Notes: generated by a model from the letters alone, not told the origin. Counted from the first letter of the stretch, positions 27,169 to 35,962 are shown. The stretch: 64,000 nt of DNA from Rheinheimera pacifica (GCF_024809855.1 NZ_JANUEM010000001.1:558001-622000), one strand, 5' to 3'. Program-made: numbers and translations.

Positions 27169-28645
27169 TTTTTTCTACCTCGTAACCCAACTGCGCGAGG
27201 CTTTGGAGTAGTTTATTGGTCTGTTTCTTCAACAGCACCCTGCTAATTTTCCAAGTCTCTACCGCATGCTCAATATCATGCACTTCCTCATCGTCTTTGG
27301 TTTGCACATAAAGCGGAATCGACAGGTTATAGAGGTTTTCTTTAATAGTATCGATATCAACCAGTGCGGTAATATCGCTTTGCTTTTCCGGCTCGAAATA
27401 GGCTTCGCACAGCACTGCCAGGTCATCATCAGATAAGCGGCTATGCGCCCGTTCGCGGGTAACATGCTCAACGCCGTTGATAAACAGCACATTGTTTTTA
27501 CGCTCGGCTAGCTTGTTGCAGTTAAGCACTACTACACAAGATTCCATCGGTGAGTTATAGAACAGGTTTGGCCCAAGGCCAATTACTGCTTCGATAATGT
27601 CAGACTCAATGACTTGCTTGCGAATAGTTTGCTCAGAGTCACGGAACAACACGCCGTGTGGCCATAACATGGCAGCACGGCCGGTATCGGGCTTGAGGCT
27701 TTTAATGATATGGGTGTAAAACGCATAGTCGGCACAGCCTTGCGGTGGTACGCCAAATAAGTTGCGGCCATAAGGGTCCGCAGCAAACTTATCGCGGTTC
27801 CATTTTTTAATGGAATACGGTGGGTTAGCAAAGATAACGTCAAACTGCTTAAGCTGGTCGTTCTCAATAAACTTAGGCTCTGCCAGCGTATCGCCTCGCA
27901 ACACTTCAAACTCTTCGATATCGTGCAAAAACATGTTCATGCGGGCGATAGCTGAAGTTAGTAAGTTTACTTCCTGGCCGAACAACTTAACGCTACGCCA
28001 CTCTTTTAAGTCTGAGCGTAAATCCATCACTGCATTTAGTAGCATGCCTCCTGTACCACAGGTTGGGTCGTAGGCAGTTTCACCTGGCTTAAGCTGCATA
28101 ATACGCGTCATTAAATGCACAACAGTGCGGTTGGTGTAAAACTCCGCAGCTGTGTGGCCAGAATCGTCAGCAAACTTCTTAATCAGGTATTCGTAGGCTT
28201 CGCCCAGGTCATCCTGTTTAACCGATTTAATACCTAATGGGATTTTGCTGAAGTGCTCAATTAAATCGGCCAATAGATGATCAGGCAGGCGCTCTTTATT
28301 CGTCCACTGCGCATCACCAAATACGCCATGTAAACGCGGGTTGTTGGCTTCTATTAACCTAAGTGCGATTTGGATAGCCTCACCGATGTTTTTACTGGTA
28401 TGGCGCACCTTCTCCCAGCGGGCTTCCTCCGGGATATCAAAACGGTGATACATGGGCAGCACAGCGTAGTCGGCATCACCATCATGCGCTTCGAATGCCT
28501 CAACATACTCTTCTAAATAAACGTCTGACAAACGCTTGTAAAACAGCAGCGGGAAGATGAATTGCTTGTAATCTGAAGCGTCTATTTGGCCGCGGAGAAA
28601 TTCGGCAGCGCCCCAAAGTAAATCTTCTAGATTTTTTCTGTTCAT
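27161..28645 (-). CDS. hsdM: Type I DNA methyltransferase subunit M (second copy in operon)
   Basis: A 494-residue N6-adenine methylase. It has the N-terminal HsdM helical domain (LEDLLWGAAEFLRGQIDASDYK), SAM motif I DPTCGTGGML near residue 198, and catalytic motif IV NPPY near 283. Motif X reads EFYTNR where most HsdM have EFYTPR. A C-terminal helical tail (about 440-494) would dock on HsdS. It overlaps hsdS by 8 nt and the preceding unknown gene by 4 nt. It is clearly homologous to, but not a recent copy of, the HsdM at 29514-31013. Being directly upstream of hsdS it is the better candidate for the working M subunit. Confidence 0.93.
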   Translation of the reverse strand: MNRKNLEDLLWGAAEFLRGQIDASDYKQFIFPLLFYKRLSDVYLEEYVEAFEAHDGDADYAVLPMYHRFDIPEEARWEKVRHTSKNIGEAIQIALRLIEANNPRLHGVFGDAQWTNKERLPDHLLADLIEHFSKIPLGIKSVKQDDLGEAYEYLIKKFADDSGHTAAEFYTNRTVVHLMTRIMQLKPGETAYDPTCGTGGMLLNAVMDLRSDLKEWRSVKLFGQEVNLLTSAIARMNMFLHDIEEFEVLRGDTLAEPKFIENDQLKQFDVIFANPPYSIKKWNRDKFAADPYGRNLFGVPPQGCADYAFYTHIIKSLKPDTGRAAMLWPHGVLFRDSEQTIRKQVIESDIIEAVIGLGPNLFYNSPMESCVVVLNCNKLAERKNNVLFINGVEHVTRERAHSRLSDDDLAVLCEAYFEPEKQSDITALVDIDTIKENLYNLSIPLYVQTKDDEEVHDIEHAVETWKISRVLLKKQTNKLLQSLAQLGYEVEKND

Positions 28646-29517
28646 AGACGGTAATCCAAATATTCAGGACCATCACACCAGATGTTTATATAGCCATTTC
28701 TTAACTGGGGGCCTGCCTGCGAAAGGATGAAGACCGTTTTGGGTTTCTTGTCGGCCAGTCTTTCCAGTTCATTAACCTTAAAGCGTTTAAAGCCAGACTC
28801 TACAAGCTTATCGAGCGGCATGTAAATTGATGGTCTCTTAGTAATTTCTGCAGAAGTAAGTGTTTTATCAAAGACTATGGAATATCCATTTTCTTTTTTA
28901 TTAAACCAAGCTTTACCGTAATAAATTCGAAATTCATCTTCTAACTCAGATAAGTCCTGACCATTAATTTCAACAAAGAAGTCTCTGATGTTAATTACGC
29001 CGACCTCCGGAAGCTGTATCGTGTGTGATTCATGCGCTAAAAAAGCATCTATTAGTGATGATAGCGTTTTTGAACGTTGAATTTTTCGCTTACCTGACTC
29101 TTCGGTGTTGCCTTGTCTTGCTTTTCCGTCAGTGTCCGAAGTAACTCGTGTATCTCCCATAGACACAGGTCTTTTGGTGCTGGGGGGCTGTAAATTAAGA
29201 CGAATAGCATTATCAATGTATTCATCGCTATCACTATAAATGTCCGTTTTCGAATTTGTTCGTTTTTTCTGCTTCTCAATATCCTTTGCTATGTCGCAAT
29301 TAGGACTATGTTCGCCAACGACTTTATAATACGGATCGCGCTTTCTCTTATCTTTGGGGCGTTCTAAATTAGCACATGTGACTGGCGCGCTACAGTGTTC
29401 ATCCGGACACTGAAAACTAAATTTGGATTTAACAACGCCAGCTGAAAACTGTCGATCAGCTTCTTCTGCAGTGATATTTAACTTGATATCTTCTGCATAT
29501 GCCTTCTCTAACTTCAT
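28642..29517 (-). CDS. Uncharacterised protein inside the type I RM operon, possible zinc finger
   Basis: A 291-residue protein of no recognised family, locked between two hsdM genes by ATGA overlaps on both sides. Near the N-terminus Cys37, Cys42, Cys48, His70 and Cys74 (CPDEHC ... C ... H..NC) look like a zinc-binding site, somewhat like the N-terminal zinc region of CoiA-type competence/nuclease proteins. Residues 80-140 are charged and probably disordered (IEKQKKRTNSK; KRKIQRSK). The C-terminal half (about 145-291) is a mixed alpha/beta domain with Trp/Tyr-rich strands. No nuclease or ATPase motif is visible. The gene is AT-richer than hsdR. Possible roles are a DNA-binding accessory, a restriction regulator or an added defence effector; all are guesses. 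Confidence 0.8.
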   Translation of the reverse strand: MKLEKAYAEDIKLNITAEEADRQFSAGVVKSKFSFQCPDEHCSAPVTCANLERPKDKRKRDPYYKVVGEHSPNCDIAKDIEKQKKRTNSKTDIYSDSDEYIDNAIRLNLQPPSTKRPVSMGDTRVTSDTDGKARQGNTEESGKRKIQRSKTLSSLIDAFLAHESHTIQLPEVGVINIRDFFVEINGQDLSELEDEFRIYYGKAWFNKKENGYSIVFDKTLTSAEITKRPSIYMPLDKLVESGFKRFKVNELERLADKKPKTVFILSQAGPQLRNGYINIWCDGPEYLDYRL

Positions 29518-31013
29518 ATTTCGAAACCCTCTTCTATAAGAAGGGCTTCAAGCTCTTCTTCAGCTCTTTCCAGCGCAGCGAGCTTTTTCTGAAAATCTTT
29601 CAATGCCTCTTCTACGGTAATGCTTTCTTCTTCCAATGGCTTTTGCACGTAGCGCGCAATATTCAGGTTAAAGTCGTTTTCGGCAATTTCATTAAGGCTT
29701 ACCCAGCGGGCAACGCCTTCAATTTCATCTGCCTTGGTGCCGGTCAAATATTGCTGATGATAGATGCGGTAAATTTCATCAGACTGGTCATTGCTAAGAG
29801 TATTTTGCGCACGGCCTTTGGTGTAGATCTCTTCGGCGTTAATAATAAGCACATGATTGTTATGTTCTGCAGGCCGGTTTTGCCGCAGTACCAGAATACA
29901 GGCCGGAATGCCTGTGCCGTAGAACAAGTTGCTGGCCAGGCCAATAATGGCTTCAATCTTATTTTGTTTTAATAATGCGGTTCTAATAGCTCCTTCTGCA
30001 CCGCCACGAAATAACACACCATGCGGCAGCACTACGGCCATCCGCCCTTTGCTATTAAGTGAGACCAACATATGCTGCACCCAGGCAAAATCGCCATTAG
30101 TTTGTGGAGCCAGGCCATATTGCTTTCTACCATATTGGTCATTTTGCCATTTGTCATAACCCCACTCTTTTAAGCTAAAGGGCGGATTGGCAATAACACA
30201 GTCAAAGGTTTCCAGTTGATCATTGACGACAAATTTAGGGTCACGCAGTGTATCGCCCCGCAAAATCTGAAAATCTTCCTGGCCGTGTAAGAACAGGTTC
30301 ATCCGAGCAATAGCCTCGGTTGTCAGGTTTTTTTCCTGGCCTTTGATTTTTAGCAGGCGTGGATCACCGCCGTTTTCTTGAACATGGTGAATGGTCTCCA
30401 GCAACATACCGCCCGTACCACAGGCCGGGTCGTATACGCTTTCACCGACAACCGGATCTAGCACGTTTACCATTAGGCGGACAATAGTGCGGGGCGTATA
30501 GAACTCACCGGCTTTTTTATTGGCTTTGTCGGCAAAACGTTTGATCAGATATTCATAGGCACGGCCCATGTCATCATCACGCACGCTAGCCACGCCTAAA
30601 TTCACCTTATTAAAGTGGTTCAGTAAGGTTGACAGCAGCTCGTCTGACAAGCGTTCTTTGTTAGTCCAACTGGCATCACCGAAAATGCCGTATAAATGTG
30701 GGTTGGCTACTTCGATAGCGCGAAAGGCATCTTTAAGTGCCTGACCAATATCTTTGGTTCTAGCGAATACCTTGCTCCAGTGTGCTTCGGCTGGAATTTT
30801 AATGCGGTGGAACATGTCGCCACGGGCTAACTCTTCATCCTCTACCTGCTTCATGGCATCAGCAAATTCTTCGTCATACACATCGCAAATACGCTTAAAG
30901 AACAGTACCGGAAATATATAAGTCTTGTAGTCTGATGCATCGATGGGGCCGGTAATAATGTGCGCGGCATGCCATAGATGTGCTTCCAGATCCTTCAAGT
31001 TAATTAATGTCAT
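29514..31013 (-). CDS. hsdM: Type I DNA methyltransferase subunit M (first gene of operon)
   Basis: A 499-residue HsdM with an intact set of motifs: N-terminal domain (LEAHLWHAAHIITGPIDASDYK), motif X EFYTPR, SAM motif I DPACGTGGML near residue 200, motif IV NPPF near 285, and a C-terminal coiled coil (ALKDFQKKLAALERAEEELE) for contact with a specificity subunit. It starts the operon and overlaps the next gene by 4 nt. With a second, divergent HsdM two genes on and only one HsdS, the operon may build a mixed M1-M2-S enzyme, or one of the methylases may serve the unknown protein. Confidence 0.93.
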   Translation of the reverse strand: MTLINLKDLEAHLWHAAHIITGPIDASDYKTYIFPVLFFKRICDVYDEEFADAMKQVEDEELARGDMFHRIKIPAEAHWSKVFARTKDIGQALKDAFRAIEVANPHLYGIFGDASWTNKERLSDELLSTLLNHFNKVNLGVASVRDDDMGRAYEYLIKRFADKANKKAGEFYTPRTIVRLMVNVLDPVVGESVYDPACGTGGMLLETIHHVQENGGDPRLLKIKGQEKNLTTEAIARMNLFLHGQEDFQILRGDTLRDPKFVVNDQLETFDCVIANPPFSLKEWGYDKWQNDQYGRKQYGLAPQTNGDFAWVQHMLVSLNSKGRMAVVLPHGVLFRGGAEGAIRTALLKQNKIEAIIGLASNLFYGTGIPACILVLRQNRPAEHNNHVLIINAEEIYTKGRAQNTLSNDQSDEIYRIYHQQYLTGTKADEIEGVARWVSLNEIAENDFNLNIARYVQKPLEEESITVEEALKDFQKKLAALERAEEELEALLIEEGFEI

Positions 31014-31297
31014 CTACAACTCAATTCTTATTATGAAATAGCAATGGGATTAAACAGAATACTTTACAGCGCTTCAACGCTGTAATACACAGTGAATTTA
31101 CTCTTCGGTATTTTTTTATTTCAGGGCGTTCAGCTTTCACACCGTCGTTATTGCCCTTGGTATGCTTAGCCACTTTAAAGCCGGTTATATCTCATAAAGG
31201 TTCATCGGCTGATGCACCAAAAAACAGAAAGGATCCACAAGTTGCATGGTGTTTTCATCAAAGTATATCCAGATAACGCAGCCAGATAGTTTTCGTA
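31014..31297 (-). other. Region upstream of the RM operon with an inverted repeat and possible gene remnant
   Basis: The interval should hold the RM promoter. An inverted repeat TACAGCG-N6-CGCTGTA lies at 31065-31084, about 52 bp upstream of the first hsdM, and could be an operator or hairpin. On the minus strand an unbroken frame 31021-31173 (GTG start, 50 codons, sequence including ERPEIKKYRRVNSLC) is preceded in another frame by GCVIWIYFDEN, ending at a stop at 31185; together they look like a frameshifted gene end. I do not recognise it. Confidence 0.3.
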
Positions 31298-31591
31298 CTA
31301 AGGCTTTTTGCTTAACAACACAAAGCCGGCGAAGTACACAGCCAGTGCTATAAGCGGCAGGGTGAAGATCCAGTAGCCGCTGGTGTCTGCTTCATTTTGG
31401 TAGTTAATAATACCTAAAATTATACCCACTATGCCCGAGCCGGGTAACCATACCCAGGCGCTTAACATGTAGGCGTGTAGTAAACGGTTACGTTGCTGTA
31501 TACCCATCGACGTATAAAAGCCAATAGCGAACACGATATAAGCGGCAAAAAAGGTGGCGATGCAGGCGAAGATGGTCCAGCCTAATGTCAT
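31298..31591 (-). CDS. Small integral membrane protein
   Basis: A 97-residue protein of unrecognised family with three to four membrane helices (about residues 3-25, 38-58 and 70-93). I take the ATG at 31591, preceded by AAGGACAGG, rather than the TTG 13 codons upstream. It ends in Lys-Lys-Pro, so the tail is probably cytoplasmic. It lies 105 bp downstream of the TIGR03545-type gene on the same strand; an inverted repeat AGGCCTTT/AAAGGCCT (31611-31636) without a T-tract lies between. No function is suggested. Confidence 0.7.
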   Translation of the reverse strand: MTLGWTIFACIATFFAAYIVFAIGFYTSMGIQQRNRLLHAYMLSAWVWLPGSGIVGIILGIINYQNEADTSGYWIFTLPLIALAVYFAGFVLLSKKP

Positions 31592-31696
31592 ATCCTGTCC
31601 TTGGTTGGTTAGGCCTTTAATACTGCTCAAAGGCCTTAAGTGGGTACAGCTGGCGTTATTTTGCGATACTTAACGCCAGATGTAAAACACTGGTGC

Positions 31697-33451
31697 TTAA
31701 CCGCCGCCGAGTTTATCCAGCAGTTTGTCTTTTAACTTATCTTTGGCCTGATCTTTTACATCCGCCATTTTAGCGCTCAGCATAGTTTCAATGCTGCCGC
31801 TGATGTCGGCCACTTCGCCATCTTGCTGGGTTAACAGTGCTGCCCAGTCTTGCTGGCCGGCCAGGCCGGTTTGCAGCTGGCTGTTTAGCTTTGCCTGTAA
31901 CTCAGCCTGATAAGCCGCGACTTTTTGTTTGGCTTCGCCCAGCAGCGCATCGCCGAGTATTTTATCTAACGATGAGCGGATACTCACCTCTGGCGCACTG
32001 ATAAGGCCGGTGGTGGCGATATTAAGCGGTATTTGCTGTTGCTGGTTAAGCAAGTTTGCCAGTTGTTGCAGGTACTTATTGCCGGTGCTGTTAAAGTTAG
32101 CGGCGTTTAATACCACGCTGGCCTGCTGGGTGATTTGGTTGTCGGTAAGGTTTAACTTACCGCTGGAGCTGAGTAAACCGGCCGCTAAATCGAGCGCGGT
32201 ATCACCTTTACCTAAGGTAAGCGGTTGCAGGTTTAAGCCGTCCAGTTGCCAGTTCAGGTTAGTCACCATTTGCTGCAGCACTGCAAAATCGCCACTGAGG
32301 TGAAACGCGGCCAGTTGCGGCAGTTGTTTTACGTCCAGTGAAAACTTGGTGGCACTGTTAATCAGTTCATGTTGGGCGGTAATATCCTGCAGCGCTATGG
32401 TGGCCTCGCCGCCGCCAATCAGCCAATTAACCCTGGCCGTTTTTACCCAGAAATCCGGATAGGGCTGGCCCGGTAATGGCAAAATACGGTTTGGTAACAC
32501 CACTTCAGGCTCGGTGGTTGCACTATCCTGCCCTGCTGATATGCCGCCTTCCGGTATATAAGGTTTAGCCAACTCGTACAGCGTTTGTAGCTGCGCTACA
32601 CGCTCGCCCCAGACATCACCAAGTAAAATCTGGCTGATACCGGCCAGGCCGCCATCGCTCAGGTTAGCCAGTTGCTGCACTTTGGCGTAGTCGGCCAAGC
32701 TCGCGGCTTTTAGCTCTTCTACCGCGCGCTGCAGGCTGTCTTTACTGTGCGTTAATTGCTGCTTTACCTGCTCTACTTTGGCTTTTTCGCTGTTAAGCTT
32801 GTCTTTTAACTGCTGTAGCTGCTGGGCCTTTGCCGCTAAATCGGCAGCGTTGCTGATTTTACTGTCGGTTAACGCTTTAATATCGGTTTGGTACTGCGCC
32901 AGTGAGTCTTTAGTAGGCAACTGGGTTTGCAGCGTTTTAAGTTGCTGCTGCTCAGTAACTGCCAGTTGTTTTAGTGCTTCAGCTTTGGCTGGCGTTTGCA
33001 GGTTAGCACGGGCGATAAGCTCATCGGCGTCTGGTAAGTCTACCTGCAGCAACTGGGCAATATCGACTTTTTCACCCTCAACGCCTGGCACACGGTATAC
33101 CTTGCCTTCACGGCTACGTTCAGCACCATATTGCAGGCCATCTACCGTCAGTTCATCAATAACGTAATAGCCTAGCAGCGCCGGCCATACTTCCAATGCC
33201 GCGCGGGCATGGTCAAAACTGAGGCTATTGTGGGTAGGTTTTGCAGCATCGGTTATTTGCAGGTTATTAATGCGTAGCGCCAGTGGTGCCAGTTCAAGCG
33301 ATACCTTGCTGATATTTACCTCAGCCCCAACAGCTTTTTCCAGGCTGTATACCATACCCAGGCGAATCGCCGGGCCAGCGACCAGATAGACCAACGCCAG
33401 CAGAGCGGCAAAGAAAACAATAAATACTAACCAACCGGATTTACGGATCAT
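31697..33451 (-). CDS. TIGR03545-family protein (membrane-anchored, AsmA-like outer part)
   Basis: A 584-residue protein anchored by one N-terminal helix (about residues 7-27), most of it periplasmic. Its start, including the ISKVSLELAPLALRINNLQI and DHARAALEVWPALLGYYVIDELTVDG segments, resembles AsmA/DUF748-type proteins and fits the TIGR03545 family as I know it. A long coiled coil fills residues about 160-260 (LKTLQTQLPTK, LQQLKDKLNSEKAKVEQVKQQ). The C-terminal quarter is helical. The family is uncharacterised; AsmA-like proteins have been linked to lipid transport between membranes, which is only a hint here. It is in one operon with the TIGR03546-type gene 10 nt upstream, its usual partner. 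Confidence 0.82.
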   Translation of the reverse strand: MIRKSGWLVFIVFFAALLALVYLVAGPAIRLGMVYSLEKAVGAEVNISKVSLELAPLALRINNLQITDAAKPTHNSLSFDHARAALEVWPALLGYYVIDELTVDGLQYGAERSREGKVYRVPGVEGEKVDIAQLLQVDLPDADELIARANLQTPAKAEALKQLAVTEQQQLKTLQTQLPTKDSLAQYQTDIKALTDSKISNAADLAAKAQQLQQLKDKLNSEKAKVEQVKQQLTHSKDSLQRAVEELKAASLADYAKVQQLANLSDGGLAGISQILLGDVWGERVAQLQTLYELAKPYIPEGGISAGQDSATTEPEVVLPNRILPLPGQPYPDFWVKTARVNWLIGGGEATIALQDITAQHELINSATKFSLDVKQLPQLAAFHLSGDFAVLQQMVTNLNWQLDGLNLQPLTLGKGDTALDLAAGLLSSSGKLNLTDNQITQQASVVLNAANFNSTGNKYLQQLANLLNQQQQIPLNIATTGLISAPEVSIRSSLDKILGDALLGEAKQKVAAYQAELQAKLNSQLQTGLAGQQDWAALLTQQDGEVADISGSIETMLSAKMADVKDQAKDKLKDKLLDKLGGG

Positions 33452-33461
33452 GCTCAGCTCC

Positions 33462-33959
33462 TTAATTCAATTTTTCATACAGCGTGAATAGCTTGCTGGC
33501 TTTTAACATTTGGGTGAGCTTCCATTTTTGTACACTGCTCATCACACGGCTGCGGTATTGCACCACCAACACTTTGCTAAGCCAGGCGACCGGCAGCAGT
33601 GATATTGCACCCAGCACAAAAGCACCCAGAGTTAAGGTGTGATGCAAATGCAGCAGTTGCAGCGTTTCGGTGTTGGCCAACAGGTTAAGCAGGCTTTCGT
33701 TTTGCGCATATTGCCAGGTCAAGTTTTCCAGCGGTGTGGCAAACAGCAACATTAAGCCTTCGGTTAGGCCCCACACCACAATAAAAGTGGACAGGTTAAT
33801 GGTTAGCAGACACACAATAAGCACGATAAGCAATGTCAGTAAACCAAACGGCAGTATGCCGGCAAACAGGCCCAGCGCAATAGCCCAGGCAATTTGCCAG
33901 GGCGAGGCTTGTGAGTTCAGTACTTTAAGAATTTTAGCCAGTATGGTAAGCATAAACAC
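33462..33959 (-). CDS. TIGR03546-family membrane protein
   Basis: A 165-residue inner-membrane protein with an N-terminal amphipathic helix (MLTILAKILKVLNSQASPWQIAWAIALG, in parts residues 3-30) and three membrane helices around 24-58, 60-80 and 108-130. The SPWQIAWAIALGLFAGILP segment is reminiscent of DUF2062 proteins. It is paired with the TIGR03545-type gene, a pairing commonly seen in Alteromonadales. Function unknown; the two probably act together in the envelope. Confidence 0.82.
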   Translation of the reverse strand: MFMLTILAKILKVLNSQASPWQIAWAIALGLFAGILPFGLLTLLIVLIVCLLTINLSTFIVVWGLTEGLMLLFATPLENLTWQYAQNESLLNLLANTETLQLLHLHHTLTLGAFVLGAISLLPVAWLSKVLVVQYRSRVMSSVQKWKLTQMLKASKLFTLYEKLN

Positions 33960-34076
33960 TCCGGTAAACAGGCTGTATAAGGTTGTTATAGAGGGTTGCT
34001 ATATAAGGTAACAGCCTGACAGCGTTTTGTCAGGCGTAAAAAAGTGGCGCAATGCTTAAAATAACCTGCTGAAAAA

Positions 34077-34102
34077 TAAAGGCGCTGTAATAAGCGCCTT
34101 TA
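34077..34102 (-). terminator. Rho-independent terminator of the NhaC-type gene
   Basis: Arms TAAAGGCGCT / AGCGCCTTTA with a 6-nt loop, followed on the minus strand by TTTTTC. It lies 24 bp past the antiporter stop codon. Confidence 0.8.
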
Positions 34103-34125
34103 TCAAACCCGTGTGTGGCTGAGTA

Positions 34126-35610
34126 TTATGCCAGAGCAATAAAGCCAAAGAATGCCAGCACTGCTGCCGCAAACGCATACGGAAACTGGGTTAACGCATG
34201 GCTCATCAGGTTACAACCTGAACCCTGAGCGGCCAGCACGGTAGAATCACTGTAAAAACAGGCCTGGCTGCCAAATGAGCTGGCAGATAACAGTGCACCA
34301 ATTACCAGTGGGATATTGGCTTCAACCGCAAACGCCAATGGCATTACAATTGGAATAGACACCGCAAAAATACCCCAGGACGAACCGGTAGCAAACGCCA
34401 GCACTGCCATGGACAAAAACACCAGCGCCGGTAGCATTTGGGCGCTCATATAAGGTGCCAGGTTATCAATAACATACTGTGGCAGGCCCAATTGATCGCA
34501 AACATCTTTAAAAACAAAAGCGGCGATAACGGTGCAAATGGCAGGCAGCATGGTTTTAAAACCATGGATCATTACATCCATCATCTCTGAAATACTCATC
34601 AGCCGTTGCACTAAATACAGCGGTAATGTCAGCAGGAAGGTCATTAACAGGCCTTTCCATACATCAATTTCAAACCAGATGGTAAAGCCAACCAGCATAA
34701 TCATTGGCAACAAAAAGTTATGTAACTTGCCGGTGTTGCGGTTGCTTTGTTCAAACTCTTCATCAAACGACTGCACAGCAAAATCATCAGCTGAATGCGT
34801 GTCTTGTGCAGTAGTTGCCGAATTAGGTGCATCTTCTGCTGCAACCAGTGACTGCTGCGCTGCCAGTTCAGCCTTTTTCATCGGGCCAAATATTGGCACT
34901 ACGCCAATAATAACCAGAATAACCATAATCATTGCCAGCCAGGCGTATAACATATAAGGAATGGCTGAAATATAAGTTTGAATACCGCTGGCATCGCCTG
35001 CCGGTGCTACATCGTTGGCTACCAGCAAACCACCAAAGAACACCGCCCAGGTTGAAATAGGAATAAGCACACAAATGGGCGCGGCGGTGGAGTCGACAAT
35101 ATAAGCCAGCATCTCGCGTGATACTTTGTACTTGTCGGTAATGCGCTTCATGGTTTCACCCACGGTTAGCGCATTTAAGTAATCATCAACAAAAATAACG
35201 ATACCCAAAAAGCACGTCATCAGCATGGAAGACTTACGCCCGGTAGCCACGCGTTGTGCGGCGCGACCAAAAGCAAAAGCCCCGCCGGTGTGCACCAGCA
35301 AGGCGATAAGTGAGCCAAAACCACCACACACCAGAATTAACCAGCCAATGGTTTCGTCCTGCATTACCCGCAGCGACGTGTCGGCCATATTGCTTAAAGC
35401 ACCTGCGGGCGACAGCATTAACATACCGGCAATGGCACCCATGATCAGCGCCAATATTGGCCGCTTCAGCCAGATAGCAATAGCCAGTACTACAACAGGG
35501 GGTATTAAACTTATGATGGAAGGTTCGATAGTAACAACGTCGGCGGCCGCTTCGGCCGCCGCTGCAACAGGTTCGGCGAGGCTCTCGACCAGGGTATCTG
35601 CTGACATCAT
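34126..35610 (-). CDS. NhaC-family Na+/H+ antiporter
   Basis: A 494-residue polytopic inner-membrane protein with about 11-12 helices. Family features include the paired Asp motif FVDDYLNALTVGETMKR (about residues 140-156), STAAPICVLIPISTW after it, and the late ATGSSWGIFAVSIPIVMPLA segment. A hydrophilic cytoplasmic loop (about 245-295) rich in Asp/Glu lies between helices. Its role is probably sodium extrusion with proton uptake, although some NhaC relatives exchange organic acids or amino acids. It is monocistronic with its own terminator and divergent from the blaI-like operon. Confidence 0.85.
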   Translation of the reverse strand: MMSADTLVESLAEPVAAAAEAAADVVTIEPSIISLIPPVVVLAIAIWLKRPILALIMGAIAGMLMLSPAGALSNMADTSLRVMQDETIGWLILVCGGFGSLIALLVHTGGAFAFGRAAQRVATGRKSSMLMTCFLGIVIFVDDYLNALTVGETMKRITDKYKVSREMLAYIVDSTAAPICVLIPISTWAVFFGGLLVANDVAPAGDASGIQTYISAIPYMLYAWLAMIMVILVIIGVVPIFGPMKKAELAAQQSLVAAEDAPNSATTAQDTHSADDFAVQSFDEEFEQSNRNTGKLHNFLLPMIMLVGFTIWFEIDVWKGLLMTFLLTLPLYLVQRLMSISEMMDVMIHGFKTMLPAICTVIAAFVFKDVCDQLGLPQYVIDNLAPYMSAQMLPALVFLSMAVLAFATGSSWGIFAVSIPIVMPLAFAVEANIPLVIGALLSASSFGSQACFYSDSTVLAAQGSGCNLMSHALTQFPYAFAAAVLAFFGFIALA

Positions 35611-35902
35611 TTATTATTCTCTGAAAAAGTCCGGCAGGCCGGATAAAGTTAAGTGAACCGTTGCAGCAGATAACCAAACTCAACGGAGCGTTTACTTGCT
35701 ATATCAGCCGTGCTGCGCTGAAAAAGTAAGCGCTAAACACCAGACTTTACTGCATAAATAAGCAGTGCAAGTGTATTTACAGCCAGTTGCCGAAATACCG
35801 CGCAATCATAGCAAAAATTATTTTTTCTACAAATGGAATCTTTCTTCCAGCCCTTGGCAGGCATTGGTTTCTGGCATTATAAAAAATGGCTAAAATATTT
35901 AA

Positions 35903-35918
35903 AACTAATTAATTAGTT
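35903..35918. promoter_or_regulatory. Candidate BlaI-type operator 1
   Basis: Perfect 16-bp palindrome AACTAATTAATTAGTT, 56 bp upstream of the blaI-like start. It shares CTAA...TTAG half-sites with the second palindrome at 35949-35962. It abuts a -35-like TTGCAA (35916-35921). Autorepression by the BlaI-like protein is inferred. Confidence 0.55.
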
Positions 35919-35945
35919 GCAAGTGGAATTTTAGTACGCTAATTT
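35916..35945 (+). promoter_or_regulatory. Possible promoter of the blaI-like operon
   Basis: TTGCAA at 35916-35921 and TAATTT at 35940-35945 with an 18-bp spacer, between and overlapping the two palindromes. Both hexamers deviate from consensus. Confidence 0.4.
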
Positions 35946-35948
35946 AAA

Positions 35949-35962
35949 ACTAAACATTTAGT
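35949..35962. promoter_or_regulatory. Candidate BlaI-type operator 2
   Basis: ACTAAA-CA-TTTAGT, symmetric except for the centre, 11 bp before the blaI-like ATG and just past the -10-like hexamer, where a bound repressor would block transcription. Confidence 0.5.

Noticed and set aside
31611..31636. AGGCCTTT/AAAGGCCT inverted repeat as a terminator
   Set aside because: Good arms but no T-tract in the direction of transcription; noted only as a hairpin upstream of the 97-residue membrane protein.
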